From Achromobacter sp. AONIH1 (GTDB lineage Bacteria; Pseudomonadota; Gammaproteobacteria; Burkholderiales; Burkholderiaceae_B), in NCBI RefSeq assembly GCF_002902905.1, contig NZ_CP026124.1, forward strand, positions 6,584,944-6,648,943: a stretch of 64,000 bases of DNA. The letters run 5' to 3'. Positions 7,801 to 17,712 of this stretch are shown here, piece by piece. The notes below the pieces were generated by a model that worked only from the letters and a program-made list of their open reading frames with translations, had not been told where the DNA came from and ran no database searches. The first letter of the stretch is position 1, and each line of letters opens with the position of its first letter. A program made the translations under genes and the position numbers.

Positions 7801-10800
7801 GTAGGCGCCGAAATTGATCCACCAGCTGGGCGCGATATCGGCCACGCCCGGCGTGCCGATGCTGCCCTGGCGCCACAGCCAGGCGCCGGTCATCGTGCTG
7901 GAATAGCGCGCCAGGCTGCTGGTCCAGTCGACCTCGACGCCGCTGTTGGCCGCGGCTCCCATGGCATCGCCGTATACGTCGCGCGCGGCATCGACCAGCA
8001 GGTTGCCGCCGTGGTCGGGATACCAGGCCCGGTAAGACGCCAGGGCGGCGTCGTACTTGCCGTCCAGCTGCATCAGGCCCAGCACGCCGGTCTTGCCGTC
8101 ATAGCCGCGCGCCAGGTTGAAGCGCGCGTCGGCCGCGCCCAGCGAGGTGGGCGTGCCGGCGGTGTACACGCCGTACAGCGAAGCCATGCCCACGTCGCGC
8201 CCGGCCAGCAGCGACAGGTCGCCGGCGCCGGTGCGCAGCACGCTGAACAAGGGCGAGCCGAAGACGTACTTGTAGGTGCGGGTGATGATGGTTTCCGAGG
8301 TGCCGCCGCCCTCGCAGTGGGCGGCGTTGGCGCAGATGGCCTCCTCGGTCTTGTTGAGCGCGGCGGCCATTTCCTGCACCGTCTTGCCGACCCAGCTGGC
8401 GTTGCCCGCCCACTGCTGCGATCCGGCGGCCGTCACCCTGCGCGGTTCCGGTTCGCAATAGGCGCCCCAGGAACACATCGTTTCCCAGTCCAGCTGCCAT
8501 TCGTCGGCGATCGGCTTGATCGGCTTGCCAGCCAGCGAGGGATCTCCGATCAGTTCCTCGGCCCCCAGCGGCGTCAGCACCATCACGCCGACAAAGATGG
8601 TCTTGGAGGTCTCGGTTCCCCGGCCCGCCAGGCCATAGTGCGTGTCGGACATCACCAGATCGCCCTTGCTCAGGACGTTGCGCGTGCGCACGTCGGCCGA
8701 GCCCAGGTCGGCGCCGGCCACCGCGGTCAGCGTCCAGGCGCTGGCGCCCGCGCCCAGCATGGGCGCCAGCGCCCAGTTGCGGCCCTGCTTGCCGTCCGGC
8801 CCCTTGGACCGCAGGTCCACCGGCTTGCCGCCCAGCAGCACCAGCTTGGTCTGCGACGGGATCAGCGAGCCCTGCGCCAGCGTGATCTGCGCACTGGCCT
8901 TCAAGTCGGCCGGCAGCGGCACGCCCTTGGGCCAGGTGAAGGCGCGCACGGCGGCCTCGCCGCGCAGGACGAAACCGGCGCCCAGTTGCGCGCCCGGCGC
9001 GAGCTTGAGCTCGCCGGCCAGCACGGTGCCGGCGCGCAGCACGTGGCCGTCGGCGGCCGTGACGTCGCCGGTCAGCACCAGCCCGGCCGGCAGCGACAGG
9101 GCCGCGTCCAGCGTCATCGCCACGGGCAGCACGGTGCCGGCGGGCAGCGTGACGGGCGCGACCGGCAGGTCGTAGTTCAGCTTGCTGCCGGTGGGGAACA
9201 TCGTGCCGGCCTCCAGCTTGACACCGCCGATCGGCACCACCAGGTCGCCGCCAAAAGCCGTGATGCCCTGCGAGCCGAGACGGCCCTGGACCAGCTGCCA
9301 GCCGGCGTCGTCCGGCGACTCCGGCGGCGGCCCGAAGCCGTCGTTGATGCTGCCGTAGATATTCAGGTTGCCGCCGGCGCGCAGCACCAGCACGCCGGGT
9401 TCGCCATAGCCGCGCCGCGCGGGCGTGAGGCGGTCGGCGCCCGGGCCGTAGCGGTAGTTGGACAGGTCGATGTCGCCGGACACGGTCAGGTCGCCGTCCG
9501 GCGTGGCGCTGACGACTTCCACGCCAGGACGCAGCTTGTACGCGCCCAGGCCGGCCAGGCGCGCGGCCACCGCCGGGTTGGCCAGCGCGGCGTTCATGTA
9601 GGCCTGGTTCTCGCCGTCGATGCCGTCCAGATAGCCTTGCGTGATTTCCTGCGGGCGCTTGCCGGTGACGTCCGGCGCGGCGGCCAGCGGCGCGTCGTCG
9701 TAGCGGCGGAAGGCGTTCACCGCCACCGTCTTGGCGCCCTGGATCAGCGGAGTGCCCGCGACCGACACGGCCACGTCGCTGGCGCCGTTGCCCGAGCCGG
9801 CGATCGCGCCGCGCTCGGCGCCGCCGCCCAGGCGGCGCGCGTTCAGGTCCAGCGTGCCGCGAGCCACGCCGTCGTTGTTCTGCGCGCCGACGCCGGCGCG
9901 CAGGTCCACCTGGGCGCCGGCGCCCAGCGACAGCGTGCCGGTGCGCGAGGTCAGGTCGACGATGGCGCGGTTGGCGCTGTCGATGATCTTGCCGTAGCTG
10001 TCCACGCGCAGCGTGGTCGAATGCGCGTCGAGCGCGCCGTTGATGACCAGGTCGCCCATGGCCGCCAGGCGGATGCTGCCGACCTGCGGACCGCTGGCGT
10101 CGATGCGACCGTTGACGGTGAGGCTGCCGCCGTCGACCACCAGCTCGACGTTGCGGGCCCGCAGCTCGTCGCCGACCGTCAGGTCGCCGCGCTTGATCTG
10201 GAAGCGGCGCGCGCCGAAGAATCCGCCTTCGGTCAGGCGGGCGTTCAGCTCGCCGAAGTCGGCCAGCGCCTGCGCGCGCAGCACGGCTTCGCCACCTTCA
10301 TACGGCACCAGCGTGCCGCCCGCGTCATAGCGGCCGGAGGCCGTGGCGCGCAAGGTGCCGCCCAGGTCGATGCGGCCCGCCGAGACGCCCAGCGCGATGG
10401 CCTGCACGCGGCCGGCGCGGTTGTTGCGCGCCGACACGTCGATGAGCGCGCCCTTGGCCTGCGTGATATCGCCAGCCATGCTCTGCAATTCCAGGTCGCC
10501 GCCCCAGCTGTAGCGCAGCTGGTCGAACAGACGCACCTCGCGGCCGGCCAGGTCGATGCGCGAACCCGCGCCCAGCGCGATGTTGTCGTCGGCCTTGATC
10601 GACAGCTTGCCCGAAGGCAGCGCCACCGTCGTGTCGAGCGAAACGCTGCGGCCGGCCAGGTTGATGGTAGCGCCCAGCGCGTCGCGCGCGGCCGCGGCCG
10701 CGCCGGTGCCGGCGACGGACAGCGCGCCGCCGGCCTTGACCGTCATCACCGAACCGGCCTCGCCGGTCAGGAGCGGCGTGCGGATCAGCAGGTCGCCGCC

Positions 10801-13800
10801 GCGATAGCGCCAGCCGTCCTGTGCGTTGTAGCCGTCCTGTTCGTGATAGACCGACAGCCCGCCCCGGGCCCGACCCGCGATCATCTTGGCGGCGTCCAGG
10901 GTCACGGAGGAAAAGCCCAGCAGCAGGCGCTCGGCCGTCACCAGATCGTTCGGCAGCTGATACGGCGAGGACTCCAGCCGGATCGTGTCGGCCACGACGT
11001 TCAGCTTGCCGTGCCCGAGCTGGTCCAGCATGGCGCCGCCGGGCGCCTGCGGCTTGGTGGCGCCGACATTGATGCCGTTGCGGTCCGCGGCGATCGCGCC
11101 CGCCCAGATGAATTCGCCGGCGGCGATGGTGGCCGTGTCGCCCGCCGCGCCGTAGCCGTAGATGGCCGGCGCGCCCAGCACCAGCCGCTGCAGCGAGCGT
11201 CCGCCCGCGCCGCGCGCGTCCAGCGCCACCGCGCCGTACACGTTGATCGATTCGTTCGCGTTCAGGATCAGGCTCTCGAGCGCCGGCGCGCCCAGCGCCG
11301 TATTGCCACGCAGCAGCGTGGCCAGCACGTCCTGGTTCATCTCCAGGCCCGGCGGCAGGTGGCCCGCCGCGCCGGCCTGCTGCAAGGCCTGGGCGCTGCC
11401 CAGGTTGACGGCCGATACGCTCAGCGCCAGGTTGCGCGTGCCGTACTGCACCGTGTCGCGCCAGGTGAAGCCGCCGCTGGTGGCCGCGCCGATGGACCCT
11501 TCGGACAGCAGCAGGGACGCGCCGCCGCAGGCCGCGACGCAGCCGCCCACGTCGATGGCGGTGCCGGCGCCGCCCTTGGGCGCCATCAGGTTCACCAGCC
11601 CGTTCGATACGGCCAGCAAGGCGCCCGAGGTCAGCGCGTAGTACGTGCCCGTGCGCGCGTCCAGCGCCGCCGCGCCGCGCCCGAGCGTGGACAGCGTCGC
11701 GCCCTGCTCGACCACGATGCCGCGCCCGCCGGAGGCCGCGTACAGGAAAATCTCGGGTGCCGACAGCACGGCGCCGCTGCGCACCAGCAGTTGCGTGTTC
11801 TTGGCGTACACGTCCATCTGGCCCGAGTCGTACACGCCCCGGCCCGGCGTGCCGCCCAGGAACATCGCGCCGGCGGACAGCGCGTTCAGATCAGAGGCCT
11901 GGATCGCCGCGGCCTTGGGCCCGAGGATGGGCGCCTGTCCCGCCGCCAGGATCTCAAGCCCCTGGGCCGGCCCGTTGACGACCAGGCTGCCTGCGTATCC
12001 GCCGCTGTCCTTCGGCACGCCGAAGCGCGCCAGGCCCTTGAACGACAGCGCCGGCTGCCGGCCCATGCCCGCGCCCTCGTCCAGGGTCAGCTGCAGCGCG
12101 CGGGCGTCGACGGTCATCAGGCCGCGCTGGGTGCCCTTGCGCGCCGCGTCCGCCAGGAGGAAGGCGTTGTAGGAGGTCTCGTTGTATTGCGCATGGCGCC
12201 GCAGCACGTCGCCCGGCGTGAACAGCAGGCTGGTCGGCAGCGCCGCCCGCTGCGCGGTGCCGGCCGTGCCCAGCCAGCCGCTGCCGACCCAGGAACCGCC
12301 GCGCGTGCGCGCCACGGCGGACGCGTCATAGGCGCCCTGCGCGCCCAGCTCGACGCGGAACGCGCCCGGCAACAGCGCATAGGTCGAGGGCAACAGCGTA
12401 TAGGTGCCGGCCGGCAGGCCCGGCACGCCGGCGCCGATGGTCACCTGCCGGCCCACCGCCGGACTGCCCGCGCCCGCGTCGGCCGCGATCGGCGCCTGGT
12501 TGCCGGCAAAGCCCGGCACGATGGCATAGACGGCGTTGCCCGAACGACTGAAGCCGAATCCCGGATTGGCGTCGGCCATGGCGTAGCGCAGCACGTCCAC
12601 CGAGCCGCCGCGTCCGCGCACGAAGGCGCCGCCGCTCAGTTCGCCGCCGCCGGACACATCCAGCACGGCGCCCTCGGCCACCTCGACCGCCTTGCCCTGG
12701 ATCTCGATCTTGCGGCCGTCGTAGCCGGAGGAACCGGTGGCGTCCGGCTTCACCTCGTTGCCGGCGTAGAGGTACTTCACCCCATCCACGGTGCCGCCAT
12801 AGGGCATGAGCAGCCCCGCGCCGCTGACGGAGGTCAGGCTGCCCGGCAGGAACCGTACCGTGCCCGGCGCCTGCGGGTTGCTTTCGAAGACGATGCTGCC
12901 CAGCGGCGCGCGCAGCACGCCGCCCTGTTCGATCAGCGGCGCCATGAACGTCAGCCCGCCGAACGCGGCATACGGCACCGCGGGCAGATCGCCGGAGGCG
13001 CGCCGGATCGTCAGGACCGCCTTGGGGTTGTAGCTGTAAATGTCTCCCTGCGGCCCCTTTGCCACGTACTCGCCCGCGGCGATGATGCCGCCGCCCCGGG
13101 TGGTCGGGTAGATCTGCGCGGCGCTCAGCGTCATGCGGTCGGGCGCCGCCAGCTTGGTGCGGATGCTGCGGTCGACAAAGCCCGGGCTGCCCATGCGCAG
13201 GTCGCCCTGGACGTCGAAGCGCACGTCGTCAAAGCCGATCAGGTCGCGCAGGCCGCGCACATCCACCAGATTCGCCGACACGTTCAGCCGGTTGCCGTTG
13301 TGGAAGTACTTCAGCGGCTCGGGTCCGAGTTGCACGAAGAAATCGGCGCCCTGCAGCCCCACATAGCGCGACTGATTGAACAGCAGGTAGGGCGCGCGCA
13401 GGTCCACCACGCTGGCCGCCGGCGCGTCCGCGCGCAGCGTCAGCACCCCCGACAGGCGCAGGCTCTGGCGCATGGCCAGCGTCACGTTGCCGTCGGCGAA
13501 CACGCTGGCATCGAGCGCCAGGTTGTCGAAGCCGCCCGCCTCGACGCGGTCCACGCCCAGGCGGCCCGTGCCGTAGACCAGCTCGGCGCTGGCCTGGCCC
13601 GGCCGCAGGCCGGCGGCCAGCCGGCTCTCGCCCTGGCGCTGCGTCAGCACCAGCCGGCGCTCCTGCAGCACCGCCTGTTCCGGCGACAGGTTGCGCTGGT
13701 AGAAGGCACCGCCGAACGCAATGCCCAACGTGCCGCCGGCCGCCTGCGCCGAACCGGCCGCCGCGCGCAGCGCGCCGTCCAGGTGCAGGCTGTTGGCCGA

Positions 13801-16800
13801 GGCCAGCACGATGCTGCCGCCGTCCGAGCCGACCAGCGTCGCGCCGCGTCCCGGCAGGTCCAGCACGGCCTGCGTGCCGGACGCGTCCAGCAGCGAGCCG
13901 GGACGCAGGATGACGTGGCGGTCGATGGGACGGGTGCGCGTATCGACATCGGCCTCCCAGTTCAGCGTGCCGCCGATCTCGATGGCGCCGCCGGCCTGCA
14001 CCGTGCCATAGCGCCGACCCCTGGCGTCGGTCGCCACATGGCTGCGGCCGGCGGTGTCCAGCACCGCCTGCTCGCCGATCCAGACCGAACGGGGATTGGC
14101 CTTGGGCACATAGGGCTGCTCGCCCTGGCGCGGCTCCTGGATGGAAATGCGGCCGCCCCAGGCATCGAGCCGGCCCAGCACGGTGATCTGGTCCGCGCCA
14201 CGGATCTGGATCGAGCGGCCGGGATCGACGCTGACGCGCGCGCCCTCGCCCACCACGATGGGGCCGCCTTGCGCGGCCCGGTCCGAGTACAGCGCCAGGT
14301 CGGCGCCGGCGCGTTGCGTCAGCGTGCCGCGCAGCGCGTCCTCGGTGTACAGCGCCGGCGTCCAGCGCGTCAGGACGTCGGCGGGAGGGGCGCCCGATCC
14401 GGGCGCCTGCGCGGCGCCGCCTTCCAGCCGCAGCACCGGCATGAGCACGTCGATCCGTGCGCCGTCCGCGACGGTCAGGCCCTTGTAGCCGTTGATCTCG
14501 TATTTGCCGAAGCCGGTGCTGAACAACGACGGGTCCAGCCGCAGCGTGGTGGCGTCCTGTGCATCCACGGGGCCGCCCAGCACGATCTTGCCGCCGCTGG
14601 CCACGGACAGCGTGCCGCCGCCCGTGACGCCGTAGCCGCGCACCTCGCCCGCGAAGGACAGCAGGCCGCCGTTGGAAGGAATCTGGCCCAGCACATGCGA
14701 GGCCAGCGTCACGTTGCCGCCCTTGCCGCCTTGCAGCTTGCCATCGGACAACAGCGAGGCGCCGGCGGTCACGTCCAGCACGCTGCCCGCGTCCACGGCC
14801 ACGTCACCGGTGCCGCGCAGCGCGATGCGGCCGCCGTCGCGCACCGGCAGGCCGGCCAGGCCGTCGGCGTCCCGCAGCAGATTGGCCCAGACGCCGCGCG
14901 CGTCCAGCATCACGCCGCCCGCGACGTGCAGCCGCGCCTGCTGGTTGGCGGCCGGGGCCAGCGCCGAGTCCTCGAGCCGCACGGCCAGGAACGACGGTTG
15001 ATACAGCACGTTGCCGGCCTGGATCAGGCCGCCACGGCTGGTCAGATTGGCCTTGATGTCCACATCCGGCGCATACAGCGTGATTTCGCCGCCATCGGCG
15101 CCGCGCAAGGCCGCATCGACGGTGATGGAACGTCCGGCCGCGACGCGCAGCCGGCCCAGCGAGAAGCCGTTGAGCTGGTTCGCGTCCAGGAACAGCTTGC
15201 CCTTGTTTTCCTGCGGCAAGGCGGCGCCCAGGTCCAGGCCGTCGGCCACCCGCTCGCGCCCCGCGCCCAGCACCACTTCGGCCACCGTGTCGCCGGTGGC
15301 GCCCAGCTGGGAATAGATCTGGCGCGAGGCCGTGTCGTAGTAGCGCACATCGTTGCCGACCACCAGGCCGGCGCGGCGCGCGGCGGCGCGCTGCGACTGG
15401 CTGTAGCCGTCCAGCCCGGACTGCGGCGCGCGGTCCTGGCGCGTGCCCTGGTAGGTGTCGCCGACCAGATCGCCTTCCAGCACGGCGCTGCGGGTCGAGA
15501 TGAGCAGCGTGCCGGCGTCGCGGCCGACCGTGTAGCCGTCCTCGTAGCGGGTGCGCGGCGCCAGCAGCGGGTTGTAGAAGCGGCGCGTGGCCTTTTCGCC
15601 CCAGCGCGCGGAACGCTGTTCGTAGCCTTGGTAGACGCCGGTGTAGAGCACGTCGCCCGGAGCCTTGTCGGCCACGTACAGGCGACCGTCCGCGCCGCGC
15701 AGCCAGGTCTGCTGCAAGGTGCCGGCGCGCACGTCCAGCGTGCCGCCCGACAGGTTGATGCTGGAGCCCTTCTGCGTCACCACCTCGGCGCCCTCGAAGC
15801 GCACCTGGCCGCCCTGCGCCAGCCAGTGGCTGACCGGCACGCCCATGGTGCCCAGGTAGCCGCCGACTTCCAGCAGGCCGCCGCCGCTGTACCAGCGGTC
15901 GCCGTCATAACCGCCGCTGCCGCTGGCGACGCGGATCAGCTCGCGCCGGTCCAGCCAGATATCGCCGTTGTTGAGCTTGCCGCTGTCGCGGTTCATCGGC
16001 GCGTCGCGCTGCTCGTTGCCCTGGACGTTGATCTTGAGATTGTTCGATTCCATCGACACGGCCACGCCGATGGCGCCGCTCACGTCGATCTGCGCGCCGT
16101 CGCGCACCAGCGTGCGCTTGCCGGCCTTGACCCCGACCTGCCCGCCGGTCGCCAGCGTCAGCGAATCGCCCTGGAAGTCGACCGTGCCGCCGCTCTCCAC
16201 CTGCACCAGCGACAGGTCGCGGCGGTACGGGTCGGTCTGCCCCAGCGTCTGGCCGGTGGCCAGGCTGGCGGGCATCAGGGCGTCGCGCTGCCCGTCCAGC
16301 GCGGTGGCGCCGTCCAGGTCCACCAGGATGGCGGTGGTCGAGCCGGAACGCAGCGTCACCGCGCCGTCGGCGCCGACGCCGTTCAGATGGATGGTGCCGC
16401 GCGCGTCCACCGAAGTGGTCGAGGCCAGCACGCCGGCCTGCTCGACCTGGCGCGCGGCCAGCGTGATGTCGCCCAGCGGCGACAGGATCAGGCCGCTATT
16501 GCGCACCGTGCCTACACCCGAGGCCGTCACTTCATTGCCGCGCGTGGTCGAGGCGACGTTGCCCTCGGTGCCCTGGCCGCGCTTGATCACGAAATTGTCG
16601 CCGGCCGCCAGCGCCGCCTGGCCCTTGGGCGTGGTGATGGTGCCGGCATTGTCGACCTCGCGGCCCAGCAGCAGGACGTAGCCGCCGGACTGGGTCACGG
16701 TCGAAGGACGGCTGGTCTCGATGACCGCGCCCGGACGCAGCTCGATCTTGCCCAGCGCATCGGTGAAACCGGGCGTCTTGCCGTCCGCGCTGTACAGGCC

Positions 16801-17586
16801 GTTGTTCTGGAACTGCTCGTCGCTGAGGCGCGTGGCCGCGGCCACCAGGTTGCGCACGTTCACCTGCGCGCCGCCGTCGAACACCACGCCGTTGCGGTTG
16901 ACGATCATCACCGTGCCGTCGGCCTTGATCTGGCCTTGGATCTGCGAGGGGCGCGCCTTCGGATCGTTGACGCGGTTCAGCACCGCCCAGTTCGGATCCT
17001 GGCGGAATTGCACCGTGGTGTTGCGGCCGACGTTGAAGGTCTCCCAGTTCAGGATGGCCTTCTCGCCGGTCTGCTCGATGGCGACGTTGACGCGGCCGTT
17101 GGCGGCGGTCTGCACCGGCGCCCTGGCGTTGCGCCAGCCGGCGGTCAGGGGATTGGCGTCCACCTTGAGACCGCCCTCCGCCAGGCCGTCCGGCGCCGCG
17201 CCGCCCGTGGCCGGCGCGGCGTCGCGGGCCGCGCGCTGGGCCGCCTGCTGCGCGGCGATCGACGCGGCGGTGCGCCCCAGGTTGCCCACCGAGCGTTGCA
17301 GCTGCTCGCGCGCGGCCTGCGACTGGCGCGCGCCGTCCGGCAGCCCCAGCGCCGGTTGCCCGTTGGGCAGGCGGCCCGTGACCGCCGTGTTGGCCTGCGC
17401 CGCGCCCTTGGCCGCGAACCAGCCGCTGCTGAACGCGGCGGGCTGGGCATGGGCGGCGCCCGCGCCGACGAGCGCGAGCGAGGCCAGCGCGGTCGCCAGC
17501 GGCGTGCGGCGCGGCGCCAGCCGGCCCTTGAGGCTGGCGGCGGAGCGGTTGCGGATGCGGGAGGGAGTGCGGATGTGGCCGGGCAT
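4861..17586 (-). CDS. Giant filamentous-haemagglutinin-family two-partner secretion exoprotein
   Basis: This is the dominant gene of the window: 4241 residues. A long basic N-terminus and hydrophobic core end in GAGAAHA-Q (cleavage near residue 47), the extended signal typical of TpsA proteins. The secretion (haemagglutination activity) domain follows; its hallmarks are NWETFNVGRNTTVQF at about 176-190 and NRNGVVFDGGAQVNVRNLV at about 228-246. Most of the protein is a glycine/alanine-rich beta-helix of degenerate repeats (GGxV.L.A...I...G..D). Residues about 3900-4130 match the DUF3739 C-terminal region of this family (LRSSFGGNIQLL...GDINAGRGAKTT). Unusually, it has close cysteine pairs near residues 2015, 3040 and 3087. 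It would be exported by a TpsB porin, which is not in the window. It is co-oriented with sigma/anti-sigma genes. Confidence 0.96.
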   Translation of the reverse strand: MPGHIRTPSRIRNRSAASLKGRLAPRRTPLATALASLALVGAGAAHAQPAAFSSGWFAAKGAAQANTAVTGRLPNGQPALGLPDGARQSQAAREQLQRSVGNLGRTAASIAAQQAAQRAARDAAPATGGAAPDGLAEGGLKVDANPLTAGWRNARAPVQTAANGRVNVAIEQTGEKAILNWETFNVGRNTTVQFRQDPNWAVLNRVNDPKARPSQIQGQIKADGTVMIVNRNGVVFDGGAQVNVRNLVAAATRLSDEQFQNNGLYSADGKTPGFTDALGKIELRPGAVIETSRPSTVTQSGGYVLLLGREVDNAGTITTPKGQAALAAGDNFVIKRGQGTEGNVASTTRGNEVTASGVGTVRNSGLILSPLGDITLAARQVEQAGVLASTTSVDARGTIHLNGVGADGAVTLRSGSTTAILVDLDGATALDGQRDALMPASLATGQTLGQTDPYRRDLSLVQVESGGTVDFQGDSLTLATGGQVGVKAGKRTLVRDGAQIDVSGAIGVAVSMESNNLKINVQGNEQRDAPMNRDSGKLNNGDIWLDRRELIRVASGSGGYDGDRWYSGGGLLEVGGYLGTMGVPVSHWLAQGGQVRFEGAEVVTQKGSSINLSGGTLDVRAGTLQQTWLRGADGRLYVADKAPGDVLYTGVYQGYEQRSARWGEKATRRFYNPLLAPRTRYEDGYTVGRDAGTLLISTRSAVLEGDLVGDTYQGTRQDRAPQSGLDGYSQSQRAAARRAGLVVGNDVRYYDTASRQIYSQLGATGDTVAEVVLGAGRERVADGLDLGAALPQENKGKLFLDANQLNGFSLGRLRVAAGRSITVDAALRGADGGEITLYAPDVDIKANLTSRGGLIQAGNVLYQPSFLAVRLEDSALAPAANQQARLHVAGGVMLDARGVWANLLRDADGLAGLPVRDGGRIALRGTGDVAVDAGSVLDVTAGASLLSDGKLQGGKGGNVTLASHVLGQIPSNGGLLSFAGEVRGYGVTGGGTLSVASGGKIVLGGPVDAQDATTLRLDPSLFSTGFGKYEINGYKGLTVADGARIDVLMPVLRLEGGAAQAPGSGAPPADVLTRWTPALYTEDALRGTLTQRAGADLALYSDRAAQGGPIVVGEGARVSVDPGRSIQIRGADQITVLGRLDAWGGRISIQEPRQGEQPYVPKANPRSVWIGEQAVLDTAGRSHVATDARGRRYGTVQAGGAIEIGGTLNWEADVDTRTRPIDRHVILRPGSLLDASGTQAVLDLPGRGATLVGSDGGSIVLASANSLHLDGALRAAAGSAQAAGGTLGIAFGGAFYQRNLSPEQAVLQERRLVLTQRQGESRLAAGLRPGQASAELVYGTGRLGVDRVEAGGFDNLALDASVFADGNVTLAMRQSLRLSGVLTLRADAPAASVVDLRAPYLLFNQSRYVGLQGADFFVQLGPEPLKYFHNGNRLNVSANLVDVRGLRDLIGFDDVRFDVQGDLRMGSPGFVDRSIRTKLAAPDRMTLSAAQIYPTTRGGGIIAAGEYVAKGPQGDIYSYNPKAVLTIRRASGDLPAVPYAAFGGLTFMAPLIEQGGVLRAPLGSIVFESNPQAPGTVRFLPGSLTSVSGAGLLMPYGGTVDGVKYLYAGNEVKPDATGSSGYDGRKIEIQGKAVEVAEGAVLDVSGGGELSGGAFVRGRGGSVDVLRYAMADANPGFGFSRSGNAVYAIVPGFAGNQAPIAADAGAGSPAVGRQVTIGAGVPGLPAGTYTLLPSTYALLPGAFRVELGAQGAYDASAVARTRGGSWVGSGWLGTAGTAQRAALPTSLLFTPGDVLRRHAQYNETSYNAFLLADAARKGTQRGLMTVDARALQLTLDEGAGMGRQPALSFKGLARFGVPKDSGGYAGSLVVNGPAQGLEILAAGQAPILGPKAAAIQASDLNALSAGAMFLGGTPGRGVYDSGQMDVYAKNTQLLVRSGAVLSAPEIFLYAASGGRGIVVEQGATLSTLGRGAAALDARTGTYYALTSGALLAVSNGLVNLMAPKGGAGTAIDVGGCVAACGGASLLLSEGSIGAATSGGFTWRDTVQYGTRNLALSVSAVNLGSAQALQQAGAAGHLPPGLEMNQDVLATLLRGNTALGAPALESLILNANESINVYGAVALDARGAGGRSLQRLVLGAPAIYGYGAAGDTATIAAGEFIWAGAIAADRNGINVGATKPQAPGGAMLDQLGHGKLNVVADTIRLESSPYQLPNDLVTAERLLLGFSSVTLDAAKMIAGRARGGLSVYHEQDGYNAQDGWRYRGGDLLIRTPLLTGEAGSVMTVKAGGALSVAGTGAAAAARDALGATINLAGRSVSLDTTVALPSGKLSIKADDNIALGAGSRIDLAGREVRLFDQLRYSWGGDLELQSMAGDITQAKGALIDVSARNNRAGRVQAIALGVSAGRIDLGGTLRATASGRYDAGGTLVPYEGGEAVLRAQALADFGELNARLTEGGFFGARRFQIKRGDLTVGDELRARNVELVVDGGSLTVNGRIDASGPQVGSIRLAAMGDLVINGALDAHSTTLRVDSYGKIIDSANRAIVDLTSRTGTLSLGAGAQVDLRAGVGAQNNDGVARGTLDLNARRLGGGAERGAIAGSGNGASDVAVSVAGTPLIQGAKTVAVNAFRRYDDAPLAAAPDVTGKRPQEITQGYLDGIDGENQAYMNAALANPAVAARLAGLGAYKLRPGVEVVSATPDGDLTVSGDIDLSNYRYGPGADRLTPARRGYGEPGVLVLRAGGNLNIYGSINDGFGPPPESPDDAGWQLVQGRLGSQGITAFGGDLVVPIGGVKLEAGTMFPTGSKLNYDLPVAPVTLPAGTVLPVAMTLDAALSLPAGLVLTGDVTAADGHVLRAGTVLAGELKLAPGAQLGAGFVLRGEAAVRAFTWPKGVPLPADLKASAQITLAQGSLIPSQTKLVLLGGKPVDLRSKGPDGKQGRNWALAPMLGAGASAWTLTAVAGADLGSADVRTRNVLSKGDLVMSDTHYGLAGRGTETSKTIFVGVMVLTPLGAEELIGDPSLAGKPIKPIADEWQLDWETMCSWGAYCEPEPRRVTAAGSQQWAGNASWVGKTVQEMAAALNKTEEAICANAAHCEGGGTSETIITRTYKYVFGSPLFSVLRTGAGDLSLLAGRDVGMASLYGVYTAGTPTSLGAADARFNLARGYDGKTGVLGLMQLDGKYDAALASYRAWYPDHGGNLLVDAARDVYGDAMGAAANSGVEVDWTSSLARYSSTMTGAWLWRQGSIGTPGVADIAPSWWINFGAYTVDSPYGAGYKEPRVVGFTGFGTLGGGNVSIAAGRDAGVRDARGDAALYVNGMAARSQGLTAVVASTGRLLDGNLVLTGGGDLDLRVGGSLNPTLSATQLQAIGPSHTGGSDNLDLNGVLGNLRGRISLSAGQMGGMDLRYGDGSGLRAPDPYAVAGGRVMGGPRLVLGDAVAWIDTRADLVLGGVSDPGRVTQVNSSPYQMIGAADPVVGGGNGWFTLWTPSTAINLFSAGGNLTPMTVSNSRFLGEELSSDVTRVSADGRRYFVYPSIVRAVAAGGNIVLADNAAGYDNPVLLLAPSAGGQLEMLAGRSILANGAHAVSMSAADAPLPTPWRPAFSAFEVSNGNPILTNTSKDGVQPGSLGYNKPLFVFGPASPTNRALHAGDDTVARFYAVTGDILGLKSGAVVDMSNTGRSTDTWYEAAVPVSVRAGRDIMRLDVTALHNNARDLSLIEAGRDIIYANAQVAGPGTLLMQAARQVRQDDAASVRSLGAIVRGDNRLGADIAVLAGVGAAGPDYAGLLARYLDPTRALAAGETLGANPDRVVRSYGGEMTLANWLRLHFGYQGDEQGAQGELARQQAKVDAQAAADASRKRRDLSQDYRQESELHLVNWLRKQHGYEGGQDGAAAAFAALAPAERGIYARQLFFAELKEGGREYNEEGGQRFGSYLRGRRAIAALFPESDAAGGPIRYEGSFTMYGGAGLRSSFGGNIQLLTPGGQQVLGVEGVAPPASAGVVTQGQGNIQLYAQGSVLLGQSRIMTTFGGHIQAWSANGDINAGRGAKTTVLYTPPRRVYDAFGNVTLSPTVPSTGAGIGTLAPIPEVPAGDVDLIAPLGTIDAGEAGIRVSGNVNIAALHVVNAANIQVQGESKGIPVTASVNTGALSSASAAASTATAAAQDVMQRDRAASRQNLPSIISVQILGYGDEQLPAGRAPASPSVDAGKQAPIYRADSVFQMVGDGPLTPVQQAALTPAERRNWQP

Positions 17587-17712
17587 GGAAACGGACTCAG
17601 GTTGGGGACCGGATGACGCGCGCCCGGTGTGACTCGGGCCGCTCGCCTGCGATATCTCCTGTCGTGTTTGCCCGCCCGGAACCCGAACTGGTTTTTTCGT
17701 GAATCTTTTGTG
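17587..17712 (-). promoter_or_regulatory. Leader upstream of the exoprotein gene
   Basis: These 126 bases lie between the anti-sigma stop and the exoprotein ATG, while the other genes of the locus overlap or lie close together. The gap is long enough for a separate promoter, and its upstream part carries an A-rich tract when read on the minus strand. An ECF-sigma promoter here would let the sigma factor drive the exoprotein directly. No confident -35/-10 pair can be assigned by eye. Confidence 0.35.

Noticed and set aside
4939..17616. A plus-strand open reading frame of about 4225 codons opposite the exoprotein gene
   Set aside because: It is in exact codon register with the minus-strand gene, so its stops could arise only from TTA, CTA or TCA codons, which this GC-rich genome avoids. 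The translation is Arg/Gly/His-rich without domains, while the minus strand has a signal peptide, TPS domain and DUF3739 region.
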